Source: Lacinutrix sp. 5H-3-7-4
Lineage (GTDB): Bacteria; Bacteroidota; Bacteroidia; Flavobacteriales; Flavobacteriaceae
Assembly (NCBI RefSeq): GCF_000211855.2
Contig: NC_015638.1
Location: 2,391,001 to 2,455,000 of the forward strand
Reading direction: 5' to 3'
DNA length: 64,000 nt
The position numbers were made by a program, and so were the translations under genes. The notes below the pieces were generated by a model that was not told the origin of the DNA, searched no databases, and worked only from the letters and a program-made list of their open reading frames with translations. This document shows positions 30,339 through 39,419 of the stretch, one piece after another. The number at the start of each line of letters is the position of its first letter. Position 1 is the first letter of the stretch.

Positions 30339-31871
30339 TTAAAAGCTATCTGGATTACTAATTATTTTTGAAGCTCTTTTTTTTATTTTGTTTAAATCTT
30401 CGGGCTTCATTTTATCGAGCAAGCTATACATCATTTTCATTCTAAAATTTGCGCTAAGCATTTCTCTTTTGTCGTCTAAAAAATTCCAATACAAACTATT
30501 AAATGGGCAAGCATTATCACTTATTTTTTCTTTATTATTATAGGTGCAATTTTTACAATAGTTACTCATTTTGTTTATGTAACTACCGCTAGAAACATAA
30601 GGTTTTGTTGCTATTTTTCCGCCATCGGCAAATTGACTCATGCCTCTAGTATTTGGTAATTGAACCCATTCTATAGCATCTACATATATCCCTAAATACC
30701 AAGCATCGACTTCGTCTGGATTTATTTGCGTTAATAAGGCAAAATTTCCAGTAATCATTAAACGTTGAATATGGTGAGCATACCCATTATTTAAAGAATT
30801 TTCTATAGAAGTTTTAAGGCAATTCATTTTTGTTTTTCCTGTCCAAAAAAACTCAGGAAGTTTGTTATGGTTTTCTAAAGTATTTAACAATTTATAATCT
30901 GGCATTAAAGCCCAATACATACCACGCATATATTCTCTCCAGCCAATAATTTGCCTAATAAAACCTTCAACTTGAGAAATGCTTATATGCTTACCGTGAG
31001 TTCTCCAATAGTTTAAAACGGTTGTTATTACAGCATTTGGAGAGATAATTTTACAATTTAAAGAAAAGGATAACCTAGAATGGTATAAGTAAACTTGCGT
31101 GGTATGCATTGCATCTTGGTAATCGCCAAAGTGTTCTAGTAAATGCTCGCAAAAGTATTTTAGTTGATTTAAAGCTTGAGATCTATTTATGGGATATTCA
31201 AAATACTCGGTATTAAAATTACCAATGGTTTCTATGTTTTGAGACGCTATTAAATTTACAATATCTGCTACGTTGTTTTTGTAAGATTTATACTTAGGAA
31301 TACTTGTGTTTTCATTCCATTTATTTCTATTGCTTTTATCATAATTCCATTTGCCGCCTTCTGGTTGGTTAGCGACTAATAAAATGTTACGTTTTTTTCG
31401 CATATCTCTATAAAAACTTTCCATTAACCATTGTTTTTTACCTTTAAAAAATAATGCTAAGTCTTTACGGTTGGTATAAAAATGTTCTGTACTAAAAGCT
31501 TTAGTATTTATATTTAATTCTTCACAAAATTCTACTAATTGTTTATCAAGTCTATATTCATCTGGTTCTTGATATTCAAAAGCTTTTATATTGTGTTTTT
31601 TAATTAAATATTTTAAATTTTCAACAAGATTTTGAGTATTGTTTTTATGGTCTAATGTGTAATAAATTACCTTACAGTTATTTTGTTTTAAAACTGTTTT
31701 AAAGTCTCGCATGGCTGCAAAAAAACCTATTATTTTTTGTATGTGATGCTTTACATAATTTGTTTCTTGGCGCATTTCGAATAAACAATATATGTAATTA
31801 GATTGGTCTTCTTTGTACCAAGAGTGTTTGCTGTTTAATTGATCGCCAAGTATGAGTCTAAGTGTTTTCAA
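30339..31871 (-). CDS. FeS-type bacterial cryptochrome/photolyase (PhrB-like, 6-4 photolyase group)
   Basis: This 510-aa flavoprotein belongs to the FeS-BCP lineage, whose characterised members repair (6-4) photoproducts with FAD, a lumazine antenna and a 4Fe-4S cluster. It starts LRLILGDQLNSKHSWYKE, typical of that lineage only. The four cluster cysteines are visible: one in TKMNCLKTS, and CKNCTYNNKEKISDNAC-PF near the C terminus. RQIIGWREYMRGMYW and GDYQDAMHT are FAD-domain blocks. It lies 6 bp after the DASH gene on the minus strand, in the unit led by the TetR gene. Confidence 0.95.
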   Translation of the reverse strand: MKTLRLILGDQLNSKHSWYKEDQSNYIYCLFEMRQETNYVKHHIQKIIGFFAAMRDFKTVLKQNNCKVIYYTLDHKNNTQNLVENLKYLIKKHNIKAFEYQEPDEYRLDKQLVEFCEELNINTKAFSTEHFYTNRKDLALFFKGKKQWLMESFYRDMRKKRNILLVANQPEGGKWNYDKSNRNKWNENTSIPKYKSYKNNVADIVNLIASQNIETIGNFNTEYFEYPINRSQALNQLKYFCEHLLEHFGDYQDAMHTTQVYLYHSRLSFSLNCKIISPNAVITTVLNYWRTHGKHISISQVEGFIRQIIGWREYMRGMYWALMPDYKLLNTLENHNKLPEFFWTGKTKMNCLKTSIENSLNNGYAHHIQRLMITGNFALLTQINPDEVDAWYLGIYVDAIEWVQLPNTRGMSQFADGGKIATKPYVSSGSYINKMSNYCKNCTYNNKEKISDNACPFNSLYWNFLDDKREMLSANFRMKMMYSLLDKMKPEDLNKIKKRASKIISNPDSF

Positions 31872-31877
31872 AATAAT

Positions 31878-33191
31878 TTAAAATAAAGTGTTTTGTAGCC
31901 ACATGCTTTGGTATTTACCATTAGCATCGTAGCGTTCTGCTTGTAATTTTATATTAAATTTTCTATTTCTTGGATCATTACCAACGCCAGAAACATACAT
32001 CCAGTTACCGTAATTACTATGCACATCGTAATCTATTAATAAAGACTCAAAATAAGCAGCACCAATGCGCCAGTCGAGTAGGAGTTCTTTTGCAAAATAA
32101 CTAGCAACATTTTGTCTGCCACGATTACTCATCCAGCCAGTTTTATTTAATTCGTTCATGTTTGCATTTATAAAAGGCTCGTTTGTTTCACTATTAATCC
32201 ATTTATTTACGGCATCTTTATTATCTTTCCATTGATAAGTTTTATCTAAAATGCCGCCAATTTTAAATATTTTATTGTTGTTTTTTTTAGATACATACTT
32301 AAAATAATCTCTCCAAATGAGTTCGAAAATTAACCAATATGTAGATTGGTTTTTAAAATGAAGTGTTTCGAATTCTTTTACTTTCCAATAAATGGTTTTT
32401 GCACTAATACTTCCATTTGCCAGCCAGGCAGAAAGTTTAGAGCTATAATCTGTGCCAATTAATCCGTTTCTTGTTTTTTTATAAAAGCCAAGTTTTTTTT
32501 CTTGAAAAAAATAGTTTTCTAACCTTTTAAAAGCTTCGGTTTCACCACCTTTAAAAGGAAAGGCAGATTGATTATGAATTTTAAAATCACTAAAACCTAA
32601 ATCTTTTAATGTAGGTACTCTTGTTTCGTTTTTAAATGTATAACTACTGTTTGCCGGATTTGCAGTAGGAAGTAAAGTTCTAACTAAAATATTTTTTTCA
32701 AGATTTTTTCTAAACTCGGTAAAAACTGAAGGTAAAGATTCAATATTAAAATTTAAATCTTCAGGGTGAAATAAAAACTGATTGTATTCTTCATGAATTT
32801 TTACATTTGGGTTTAGTTTCTTTTTAACTAAATCTAAGATGTTATTTTCTTCTGTAGTCCATTCTTTTTGAAGGTACAAAGCATCAAATCCATGAGTATT
32901 TTGGAGATTTTCAATACTGTTTTCAGTATAATCACAATAAACAAATAAAGGTATGTTTAATGCTTGTAATTGGAATTTTAAATCGGTTATTGTTTCTATT
33001 AAAAATCGGGCTCTAAATTTTTCCGTTTTTTTAAAGCCGAATTTATCTTTTTTAAAATACCTGTTATCAAAACAGTAGATAGCGATAACGGTTTCACTTT
33101 CGTTTACAGCGTTTAAAAGTGTTGCGTTATCATTAATCCTTAAGTCGTTTTTAAACCAGACTAAACTGGTTTTATTTTGTTTGTTCGGCAT
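31878..33191 (-). CDS. DASH-family cryptochrome
   Basis: This 437-aa photolyase-family protein begins [20 protein letters not shown]. The FAD domain has [59 protein letters not shown] and [20 protein letters not shown], wording characteristic of Cry-DASH (for example RGRQN and VGNDPR). DASH proteins repair CPDs in single-stranded DNA and may signal light. Its start codon lies inside the DUF2256 gene (31-bp overlap), implying coupling. Confidence 0.94.
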   Translation of the reverse strand: MPNKQNKTSLVWFKNDLRINDNATLLNAVNESETVIAIYCFDNRYFKKDKFGFKKTEKFRARFLIETITDLKFQLQALNIPLFVYCDYTENSIENLQNTHGFDALYLQKEWTTEENNILDLVKKKLNPNVKIHEEYNQFLFHPEDLNFNIESLPSVFTEFRKNLEKNILVRTLLPTANPANSSYTFKNETRVPTLKDLGFSDFKIHNQSAFPFKGGETEAFKRLENYFFQEKKLGFYKKTRNGLIGTDYSSKLSAWLANGSISAKTIYWKVKEFETLHFKNQSTYWLIFELIWRDYFKYVSKKNNNKIFKIGGILDKTYQWKDNKDAVNKWINSETNEPFINANMNELNKTGWMSNRGRQNVASYFAKELLLDWRIGAAYFESLLIDYDVHSNYGNWMYVSGVGNDPRNRKFNIKLQAERYDANGKYQSMWLQNTLF

Positions 33192-33313
33192 TTTTCACTG
33201 CAGTATTTTACATTGTTCCAATTTCTTTTCCATTTTTTTCGCCAGCTAAAGGGAAGCTTGCAGGTTTTACAAATTTTTGAAGGTAGATTTTGTTTTTTTA
33301 TTGATTTAGGCAT
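33161..33313 (-). CDS. DUF2256 small zinc-finger-like protein
   Basis: This 50-aa frame begins at ATG 33313: [20 protein letters not shown], then [20 protein letters not shown] with a final KC. CxxC and CxxxC pairs with the intervening WRKKW are the DUF2256 signature. The family is typically encoded beside cryptochromes/photolyases, as here. It overlaps the SDR gene before it by 8 bp and the DASH gene after it by 31 bp. Function unknown; a zinc-binding partner of the photolyase is possible. Confidence 0.88.
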   Translation of the reverse strand: MPKSIKKQNLPSKICKTCKLPFSWRKKWKRNWNNVKYCSEKCRTNKIKPV

Positions 33314-34730
33314 TGGCAATTTTATTAATCATGCCATTAAAAATTAAGCCATGAAATGGTAATACGCTATACCAGTATAGTCTTCCAGCTAATCCTTTTG
33401 GTCTAAAAATAGCTCTTTGGTAGACTTTTCCGTTTTCAACTTTAAACTCTAACCAAGCTTCTCCAGGAAGTTTCATTTCGGCAAAAAGAAGTAATCTTTT
33501 ATGTTTTGGATCTGCGAGTAATACACGCCAAAAGTCTAAAGCATCACCAGTTTTTATTGTATGTTTATTTGTGCGACCACGTCTTAGTCCAATTCCTCCA
33601 AAAAGCTTATCTAGATAGCCTCTAATTTTCCATAAGGTATTACCATAATACCAACCATTTTCGCCGCCAATAGCACAAATTTTGGCAAAAGTTCTTTCTT
33701 CATTTTTAACTTTTCGCTCTTTAATATCTTTAAAGCAACCATACTCTGGAACATTAATGTACTTTGTAGAAACGCGTTTTTTTTGGCGACTACTTACCAA
33801 AGCATCTTTCCAGCTTGAGAGAATACTATTTTGCTCTATTTTTTTGAATGCTAACTTTATGGCTTGATCATAATTTATTGGTTTTATGTCTAGTAAGGTA
33901 TTAATATTACTAGGCTTACCAATAATTTCTACACCCATACTATTAACCAATGTTCTTGCTAATTTATATGATGTAGAGGTTACAAAATACAACCAGTAGC
34001 TTGATAAATTTGGAGTCATCACAGGAACTGTAATAATGCTTCTTTTTAAGTTTCTTGCTTTAGCAAAACGAAGTAATAGCGCTTTATAGGTTAAAATTTC
34101 TGGCCCAAAAATATCATGAGATGTATTATATAAACGTTGGTCTCCAAGACTTTTTGTTAAAAATGAAAGTACATCTCTAATGGCAATAGGTTGCGTTTTT
34201 GTGTTAAGCCATTTTGGAGCAATCATTACAGGAAGTTTTTCTACTAAATCTCTAATAATTTCAAAAGATGAGCTTCCAGAACCTACAATAATTCCGGCTT
34301 TAAAAACCGTTAATGCATATGTACTAGATTGTAATGCTTTTTCTACATTTTGTCTAGATAATAAGTGTTTTGATAATTTTGTGTCGTTTGTAATGCCACT
34401 TAGGTAAATTACTTGTTTACACTGGGTTTGTTGTACAGCAAATTTAAAATTTACAGCACATTCTTTTTCCATTTCTTGAAACTTAGAAACAGAGTTAGAC
34501 ATGGAGTGAATTAAATAATATGCTGCATCAATATCTTTAGGGATATTTTTAAGAGTGTTTTTATTTAAAAAATCTACTTCAATGACTTGTACATTATGCT
34601 CGTCGTTGTATTTTTTTTCGGTTCTAAGTTTGCCTCGTACCGCACAAACTACAGTATGACCTTGCTCTATTAATAAAGGTATAATACGTTTCCCAATGTA
34701 ACCAGTAGCACCTGTAACTAATATTTTCAT
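33306..34730 (-). CDS. NAD(P)-binding SDR protein with DUF2867 C-terminal domain
   Basis: This 474-aa protein has an atypical SDR N-terminal domain ([30 protein letters not shown]) followed by a DUF2867 domain (about 330-474) with [48 protein letters not shown] and [20 protein letters not shown]. Proteins of this two-domain type are conserved in Bacteroidota light-response clusters but have no proven reaction. It is in the middle of the TetR-led unit. Confidence 0.88.
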   Translation of the reverse strand: MKILVTGATGYIGKRIIPLLIEQGHTVVCAVRGKLRTEKKYNDEHNVQVIEVDFLNKNTLKNIPKDIDAAYYLIHSMSNSVSKFQEMEKECAVNFKFAVQQTQCKQVIYLSGITNDTKLSKHLLSRQNVEKALQSSTYALTVFKAGIIVGSGSSSFEIIRDLVEKLPVMIAPKWLNTKTQPIAIRDVLSFLTKSLGDQRLYNTSHDIFGPEILTYKALLLRFAKARNLKRSIITVPVMTPNLSSYWLYFVTSTSYKLARTLVNSMGVEIIGKPSNINTLLDIKPINYDQAIKLAFKKIEQNSILSSWKDALVSSRQKKRVSTKYINVPEYGCFKDIKERKVKNEERTFAKICAIGGENGWYYGNTLWKIRGYLDKLFGGIGLRRGRTNKHTIKTGDALDFWRVLLADPKHKRLLLFAEMKLPGEAWLEFKVENGKVYQRAIFRPKGLAGRLYWYSVLPFHGLIFNGMINKIANA

Positions 34731-34733
34731 GTT

Positions 34734-35351
34734 TTATTTTTTAGGTCGTTGGTACGGTAGTCGTTCTTTTAATTCTGGAAAAGTATAAGCATCTAAACCA
34801 TTTATAGCTGCAATATTCGCTTTAGATAAATTAATAAAACCGTCTGTCTCTAAAATACTATTATTAATGTACATTTCTTGTATTTCTCCTAGAATTAATA
34901 TGGTGTCGTTTTGCGAAATATTGTATTTACCTATATATTTCATTTTAAGTTGAACAGGAGCGTTTTTTACAAATGGTGCGAAACTATTATTTTTATATTC
35001 TGGAGTAAGATTTGTTTTATCGAACTCTGAAATTGTTTCATCATATTTAGCTGAAGTATGATGAGCATCTTTAAAATTTAAATCATAAATATGATTTATA
35101 GTGTATTCCTTTGTTTCTTGTATGTTATTAAACGTATTTCTTAAAACAGTTGTTGGCCTGCAAAAGAAACCTAAAATTGGCGGATTTGAGCCTACATGAG
35201 TCACAGAGCTAAATACTGCAACATTTTCAATACCATCTTTAGATTTTGTGGCAATAAGGTTTGCAGATTTAAATCCAGAGCAACTATTAATAAGGTTTAT
35301 TTTATATAAATGCTCTAATGCGTTAATGTCTTTTAAGCTAAAATACTGCAT
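34734..35351 (-). CDS. Flavin reductase family protein
   Basis: This 205-aa protein has the FMN-binding split-barrel pattern: NSCSGFKSANLIATKSKDGI, ENVAVFSSVTHVGSNPPILG and TVLRNTFNNIQETKEYTINH. Family members reduce or bind FMN. Within a cluster rich in FAD photolyases it could supply reduced flavin, which is inference. Its end is 4 bp from the SDR start and its start abuts the ABC1 gene stop. Confidence 0.88.
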   Translation of the reverse strand: MQYFSLKDINALEHLYKINLINSCSGFKSANLIATKSKDGIENVAVFSSVTHVGSNPPILGFFCRPTTVLRNTFNNIQETKEYTINHIYDLNFKDAHHTSAKYDETISEFDKTNLTPEYKNNSFAPFVKNAPVQLKMKYIGKYNISQNDTILILGEIQEMYINNSILETDGFINLSKANIAAINGLDAYTFPELKERLPYQRPKK

Positions 35352-36662
35352 TTATAAATTTTGAAAATTATTAATTTTAATGTTTTTTGCTTTTAAGTCG
35401 AACATTAAATTATATAGCCCAAAGAACGTACGGTTGATGTATATAAAGTGTTTAGAACCACGATTACCATTCATTTTACGTAACTCTGTACTTTTACTAT
35501 ATTTTTGACCTAAGGCTGTTATTTTTCCAAAAAAAGCTTCATCTGAAAAATCAAAAGTATCAACATGAAATGGTTGAGTAAAAAGACTTAACATTTCGTG
35601 AAATAACGCTGAAAAGAATTTTAGTTCTTCGGGAGAATCGTCTTCACGAAGTATTTCTAACTGAAACATTTTCTCGTTAAAAATCTTAGGGTTATTTATG
35701 CTTTCTTTTTTAGCAAGCTCAAAATATGGTGTGTAAAAATCTTCTGGTATAGTTTTCATACAACCAAAATCTAAAGCAATTAATTTGCCTTTTTTAGAAA
35801 TTAAAAAATTACCAGGATGTGGATCTGCATGTACTTTTTTTAATTTATGCATTTGAAACATATAAAAATCCCATAAAGCTTGGCCAATGTTATTTGCTTT
35901 TTCTTGGTTGGTATTATACGCTGTAAATTCACTTAAATGTTCGCCTTCCATCCAATCCATTGTTATTATTCTTTCAGATGAAAGTGCTTCATAATAATCT
36001 GGGAATTTTAAATTTGGAATATGTTTACATGCAGCAGCAATTTCTTTACTCTGCTTAACTTCAAGAATATAGTTTGTTTCTTCAACCAATTTAGTTTCTA
36101 CTTCTTTAAAGTATTTGTCACTATCTTTGCCTTTAATATTAAACATTTGAATAGCAATAGGCTTAACCATTGCTAAATCGCTAGAAATACTTTCTGCAAC
36201 ACCAGGATATTGAATTTTTACAGCTAGTTTTTTACCGTTTTTTTCGGCTAAATGTACTTGACCAATACTTGCAGCATTTACAGATGTTGCATTAAATTTA
36301 TCAAAGATTTCGCTAGGTAACTTTCCAAAATATTTTTTAAATGTTTTTGTAACTAGTGGAGCAGATAATGGTGGTACAGAAAACTGTGAAAGTGAAAATT
36401 TTTCTACATAAGCTTGTGGTAAAATACTTTTTTCCATGCTTAGCATTTGTGCAACTTTTAATGCGCTACCTTTCATTTTTTTTAATCCATCATAAATATC
36501 TTCGGCATTATTTTCATTAAGTCGAGACTTTGCTTCATCTTCGGTCTTGGTTAATTTGTCACCGTAGTATTTAAGATAATTAACACCAACTTTAGCACCT
36601 GTTTGTACAAGTTTAGAAGCGCGTTGAATTTTAGATGTAGGTATTTTGTCTATCGTTTTCAA
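35352..36662 (-). CDS. ABC1/AarF (UbiB-type) atypical kinase
   Basis: This 436-aa protein has the KxGQ-like region (GSALKVAQMLSMEKSILPQ), the VAIK-equivalent KLAVKIQYPGV, the catalytic HADPHPGNFLIS and metal-binding LDFGCMKTIP. These are the UbiB/ABC1 hallmarks; such proteins are ATPases that support isoprenoid-lipid (quinone) metabolism. No transmembrane hairpin is evident at the C terminus. It lies between the regulator and flavin reductase in the light cluster, where its role is unknown. Confidence 0.92.
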   Translation of the reverse strand: MKTIDKIPTSKIQRASKLVQTGAKVGVNYLKYYGDKLTKTEDEAKSRLNENNAEDIYDGLKKMKGSALKVAQMLSMEKSILPQAYVEKFSLSQFSVPPLSAPLVTKTFKKYFGKLPSEIFDKFNATSVNAASIGQVHLAEKNGKKLAVKIQYPGVAESISSDLAMVKPIAIQMFNIKGKDSDKYFKEVETKLVEETNYILEVKQSKEIAAACKHIPNLKFPDYYEALSSERIITMDWMEGEHLSEFTAYNTNQEKANNIGQALWDFYMFQMHKLKKVHADPHPGNFLISKKGKLIALDFGCMKTIPEDFYTPYFELAKKESINNPKIFNEKMFQLEILREDDSPEELKFFSALFHEMLSLFTQPFHVDTFDFSDEAFFGKITALGQKYSKSTELRKMNGNRGSKHFIYINRTFFGLYNLMFDLKAKNIKINNFQNL

Positions 36663-36678
36663 TAGTGTATTGTTTTAA

Positions 36679-37335
36679 TTAATTCATTTTTACTTTCTCT
36701 TTGAAAATAAATTTGCCAAAGTCTATTAAACTTTTAAGTGGCGCAACGTTAAGCACGTCAAAACTGGTATTAACAGATTTTTCTATAAATACATCTGTTT
36801 TTTCAAAACTTGAAGAAGTATCATCCATCCAAAACTTCATTGTTAGTAAAAGTTGTACCCAAGCACTTTCTTTTAATCCGCGATTTTGAATTTTATCTAG
36901 ACGTTCTTGTTTTATATCTATTAACTCAATACCTAAGTTTGAAATGTAAGCAGTAAAACTGTGCTTTAATTCTTTTAAAACACTGTAATTTTTAAGGTTA
37001 TTTTTATGTTTGTTTAATGCATAAACAACATAACTTCTGTTTGCTGTTAAGTTTTCGAAAAAAGTAAAGTAATAACTCAATAACTTGTTTCTTGGTTCGA
37101 AATCATGATAATCTTCACTTTTATTTAGTACGGCAATTGTATTATCATGAAAAGCTTTAAAAACATGTTTCTCTATGGCTTCAAATGATGTGAAATGTTC
37201 GTAAAATTTAGATTCATCAAAATTATTATGCTTTGCAAAAATGTATACAGATTTAGGTTTCTCGTCATGTTCTAATACATAATCCATATAAAATGATGTA
37301 ATATTGTTTTGCGTAATGTTTTTCTTTTTTGCCAT
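36679..37335 (-). CDS. TetR-family regulator of the photolyase cluster
   Basis: This protein is read from ATG 37335 (218 aa, starting MAKKKNITQNNITSFYMDYV); an upstream in-frame ATG at 37356 would lie in the promoter region. The N-terminal ~60 residues have a three-helix HTH-like region with SVYIFAKHNNFDESKFYEHF matching the recognition-helix region of TetR proteins, followed by an all-helical ligand-binding half. It leads the seven-gene unit to 30339 and its own promoter carries the shared inverted repeat, so it is the obvious candidate to bind both copies. Confidence 0.8.
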   Translation of the reverse strand: MAKKKNITQNNITSFYMDYVLEHDEKPKSVYIFAKHNNFDESKFYEHFTSFEAIEKHVFKAFHDNTIAVLNKSEDYHDFEPRNKLLSYYFTFFENLTANRSYVVYALNKHKNNLKNYSVLKELKHSFTAYISNLGIELIDIKQERLDKIQNRGLKESAWVQLLLTMKFWMDDTSSSFEKTDVFIEKSVNTSFDVLNVAPLKSLIDFGKFIFKEKVKMN

Positions 37336-37360
37336 AATTTTCTCTATTAGTTGCATAAAG

Positions 37361-37406
37361 ATACAAAATGTTTAATCATTTTTTAAAATAGTTAAACAAA
37401 ATTAAC
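37361..37406 (-). promoter_or_regulatory. Shared promoter/operator of the photolyase cluster, copy 1
   Basis: ATACAAAATGTTTAAT (37361-37376) is identical to 30265-30280. TGTTTAA (37369-37375), 16 nt, TTAAACA (37392-37398) form an inverted repeat, and TTAAACAAAATTAAC continues the similarity. On the minus strand TATCTTTA follows as -7-like element 26 bp before the TetR start at 37335. Confidence 0.7.
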
Positions 37407-37526
37407 TTTCATTTAATAGTTAAGTAATTATCTTCAAACTTATTTTAAGTTTTTCTTAACGTTTTAAAGATTTTCTAATTTGTAAATTTACTTTCGAAAA
37501 TTTAACACTAACACATTAAAAATATT

Positions 37527-38375
37527 ATGAAAAAATTATTGATGATTGCTTTAGTATTTGTAGCCTCTTTTGCTGGAAATGCACAAATAGAAACACCACA
37601 ACCTAGTCCGTTTTCTAAGGTTGAACAAAAAGTAGGTTTAACAGATATTACAGTAGAATACTCAAGACCAGGAATGAGAGGACGTACTATTTTTGGTGAT
37701 TTAGTACCTTACGATAAAATGTGGAGAACAGGAGCTAATGCTAATACTAAAATCACTTTTAGTGATGATGTTATGATAGGAGGAAAAACTGTTAAAGCAG
37801 GTTCTTACGCAATTTTTACAAAGCCAGGAGCTAAAACATGGGAAGTTATTTTTTATGCCAATACAGATAATTGGGGAACACCACAAAATTGGGATGAAAA
37901 ATTAGTAGCAGCTAAAGTAAATGTTGATGTTATTGATGTGCCTATGAATATTGAAACATTTACTATAACTTTTGATGATTTAACTAACGACTCTGCTTTG
38001 TTAGGTTTATTATGGGAAAAAGTATATGTAGGTGTTAAAATTGAAGTACCAACTGCTAAAAAAGTATCTGCTAGTATAGATAAAGTAATGAATGGTCCTG
38101 GAGCTGCAGATTATTTTGCTGCTGCACGTTATAACTTAGAATCTGGTGGAGATATTAATAAAGCTGTTACTTGGATTGATAAAGCTATTGATATGACAAA
38201 AGATAATCCTCGTTTTTGGTATTTACGTCAGCAGTCATTAATTCATGCAAAAGCAGGAAATAAAGCAAAAGCTATTGCGGCTGCAAAAGCATCATTAGCT
38301 GGAGCTGAAAAAGCTAAAAATGCAGATTATGTAAAAATGAATAAAGACTCATTAAAAGAATGGGGAGCGATGTAG
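37527..38375 (+). CDS. DUF2911 secreted protein with TPR-like C terminus
   Basis: This 282-aa protein begins with a signal peptide (KKLLMIALVFVASFAGNAQ). The DUF2911 domain (about 30-175) has VGLTDITVEYSRPGMRGRTI, YDKMWRTGANANTKITFS and AGSYAIFTKPGAKTWEVIFY. The last ~100 residues form two or three TPR-like helical hairpins (AARYNLESGGDINKAVTWID). DUF2911 proteins are common exported proteins in Bacteroidota without known function. It is monocistronic and ends at a strong terminator. Confidence 0.92.
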   Translation: MKKLLMIALVFVASFAGNAQIETPQPSPFSKVEQKVGLTDITVEYSRPGMRGRTIFGDLVPYDKMWRTGANANTKITFSDDVMIGGKTVKAGSYAIFTKPGAKTWEVIFYANTDNWGTPQNWDEKLVAAKVNVDVIDVPMNIETFTITFDDLTNDSALLGLLWEKVYVGVKIEVPTAKKVSASIDKVMNGPGAADYFAAARYNLESGGDINKAVTWIDKAIDMTKDNPRFWYLRQQSLIHAKAGNKAKAIAAAKASLAGAEKAKNADYVKMNKDSLKEWGAM

Positions 38376-38411
38376 AATTTGCTACAACAATTTTTATATT
38401 TTAAAACAAAA

Positions 38412-38442
38412 AAAAGCGCAATTTATAGATTGCGCTTTTTTT
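38412..38442. terminator. Bidirectional intrinsic terminator
   Basis: GCGCAAT-TTATAG-ATTGCGC with A-runs before and a seven-base T-run after. It ends the DUF2911 gene (plus) and also faces the VOC gene end (minus, 38458). Confidence 0.92.
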
Positions 38443-38457
38443 GTTAATATATTTATT

Positions 38458-38829
38458 TTAAATATGTTGGTCTACTAAAATGGCATTACCATCTGGATCC
38501 ATAACAACAAAACTTGCAGGTCCAGACGTGTTTTCGTCTGCTTCTTTAGTTATTGCAATACCTTTAGATTTTAAATGTTTTTGTATGGTTCTAACATCAT
38601 CAAAATCCTTTAACGTTTTTGCATTCTCGTCCCAACCAGGATTAAAGGTTAGAATATTATTTTCAAACATACCTTGAAACAAACCTATTAAGGTGTTTTC
38701 ATTTTTCATGATTAGGTAATTGTTTTCTAAGTTACCGGCAAATACTTTAAAACCTAAAGTTTCGTAAAATGCTTTGGATGCTACTATGTCTTTAACGGCT
38801 AGACTTGCAGAAAATGCGCCTAATTTCAT
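38458..38829 (-). CDS. VOC (glyoxalase/bleomycin-resistance fold) protein
   Basis: This 123-aa protein has the paired beta-alpha-beta-beta-beta VOC pattern: FSASLAVKDIVASKAFYETL, GFKVFAGNLENNYLIMKNEN and ASFVMDPDG-like SFVVMDPDGNAILVDQH. VOC proteins bind metal and include glyoxalases, dioxygenases and resistance proteins. Substrate unknown. It forms its own unit, 28 bp after the DUF1697 gene. Confidence 0.86.
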   Translation of the reverse strand: MKLGAFSASLAVKDIVASKAFYETLGFKVFAGNLENNYLIMKNENTLIGLFQGMFENNILTFNPGWDENAKTLKDFDDVRTIQKHLKSKGIAITKEADENTSGPASFVVMDPDGNAILVDQHI

Positions 38830-38857
38830 AAGTGTAAAATTTTAGTTTTTTTACAAG

Positions 38858-39418
38858 TTACGTATTTAATTTTTTTTCAATTTTTAAAATTGTATTCCAA
38901 TTTCGGGTGGTTATATTTTTGCTGAATTCTTTTTCTAAAACAGCCATAGCTTTTGGTGTTTTAGATTTTGAAACATCAATCAAACTTATAATAGCATTAG
39001 CTTTTAAACTTAAAATTTGAAACGATTGGTCTTCACTTTGCCATGGTAATTGAAATGGAGCGTTTGTTTTAGTTTTTAAAAATGAAATATAAAACCTTAA
39101 ATCTTTGGTTAATGTTTCGTTTTTAAAAGGATTTGCTTCAACTATTTCTATAATACTTTTAGCAGTTCTAATTATTGTTGGTATTGCAAAGCCAAATGCA
39201 CGCTCTAAGTGATTTGCCATTTTTTCTTCAAGATTTTCAATACTATCTTTTGGTGCTTCAAAAATAATATTGCCAGAATTTAAAAGTGTTTCAATATTAT
39301 TAAAACCAATAGTTTTTAAGCTTTCTTTTAAAATAGCCATTGGCACTTTTTTATTGCCACCAACATTTATTCCTCTTAAAAATGCGACATAACGTATTGT
39401 TTTAGTTTTATTTATCAT
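38858..39418 (-). CDS. DUF1697 family protein
   Basis: This 186-aa protein is read from ATG 39418 (MINKTKTIRYVAFLRGINVG); an upstream ATG would overlap the symporter end. The blocks YVAFLRGINVGGNKKVPM, IETLLNSGNIIFEAPKD and ITTRNWNTILKI at the end are diagnostic of DUF1697. The family is widespread in bacteria, with a solved fold but no assigned activity. Its start is 1 bp from the symporter stop. Confidence 0.9.
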   Translation of the reverse strand: MINKTKTIRYVAFLRGINVGGNKKVPMAILKESLKTIGFNNIETLLNSGNIIFEAPKDSIENLEEKMANHLERAFGFAIPTIIRTAKSIIEIVEANPFKNETLTKDLRFYISFLKTKTNAPFQLPWQSEDQSFQILSLKANAIISLIDVSKSKTPKAMAVLEKEFSKNITTRNWNTILKIEKKLNT

Positions 39419-39419
39419 T

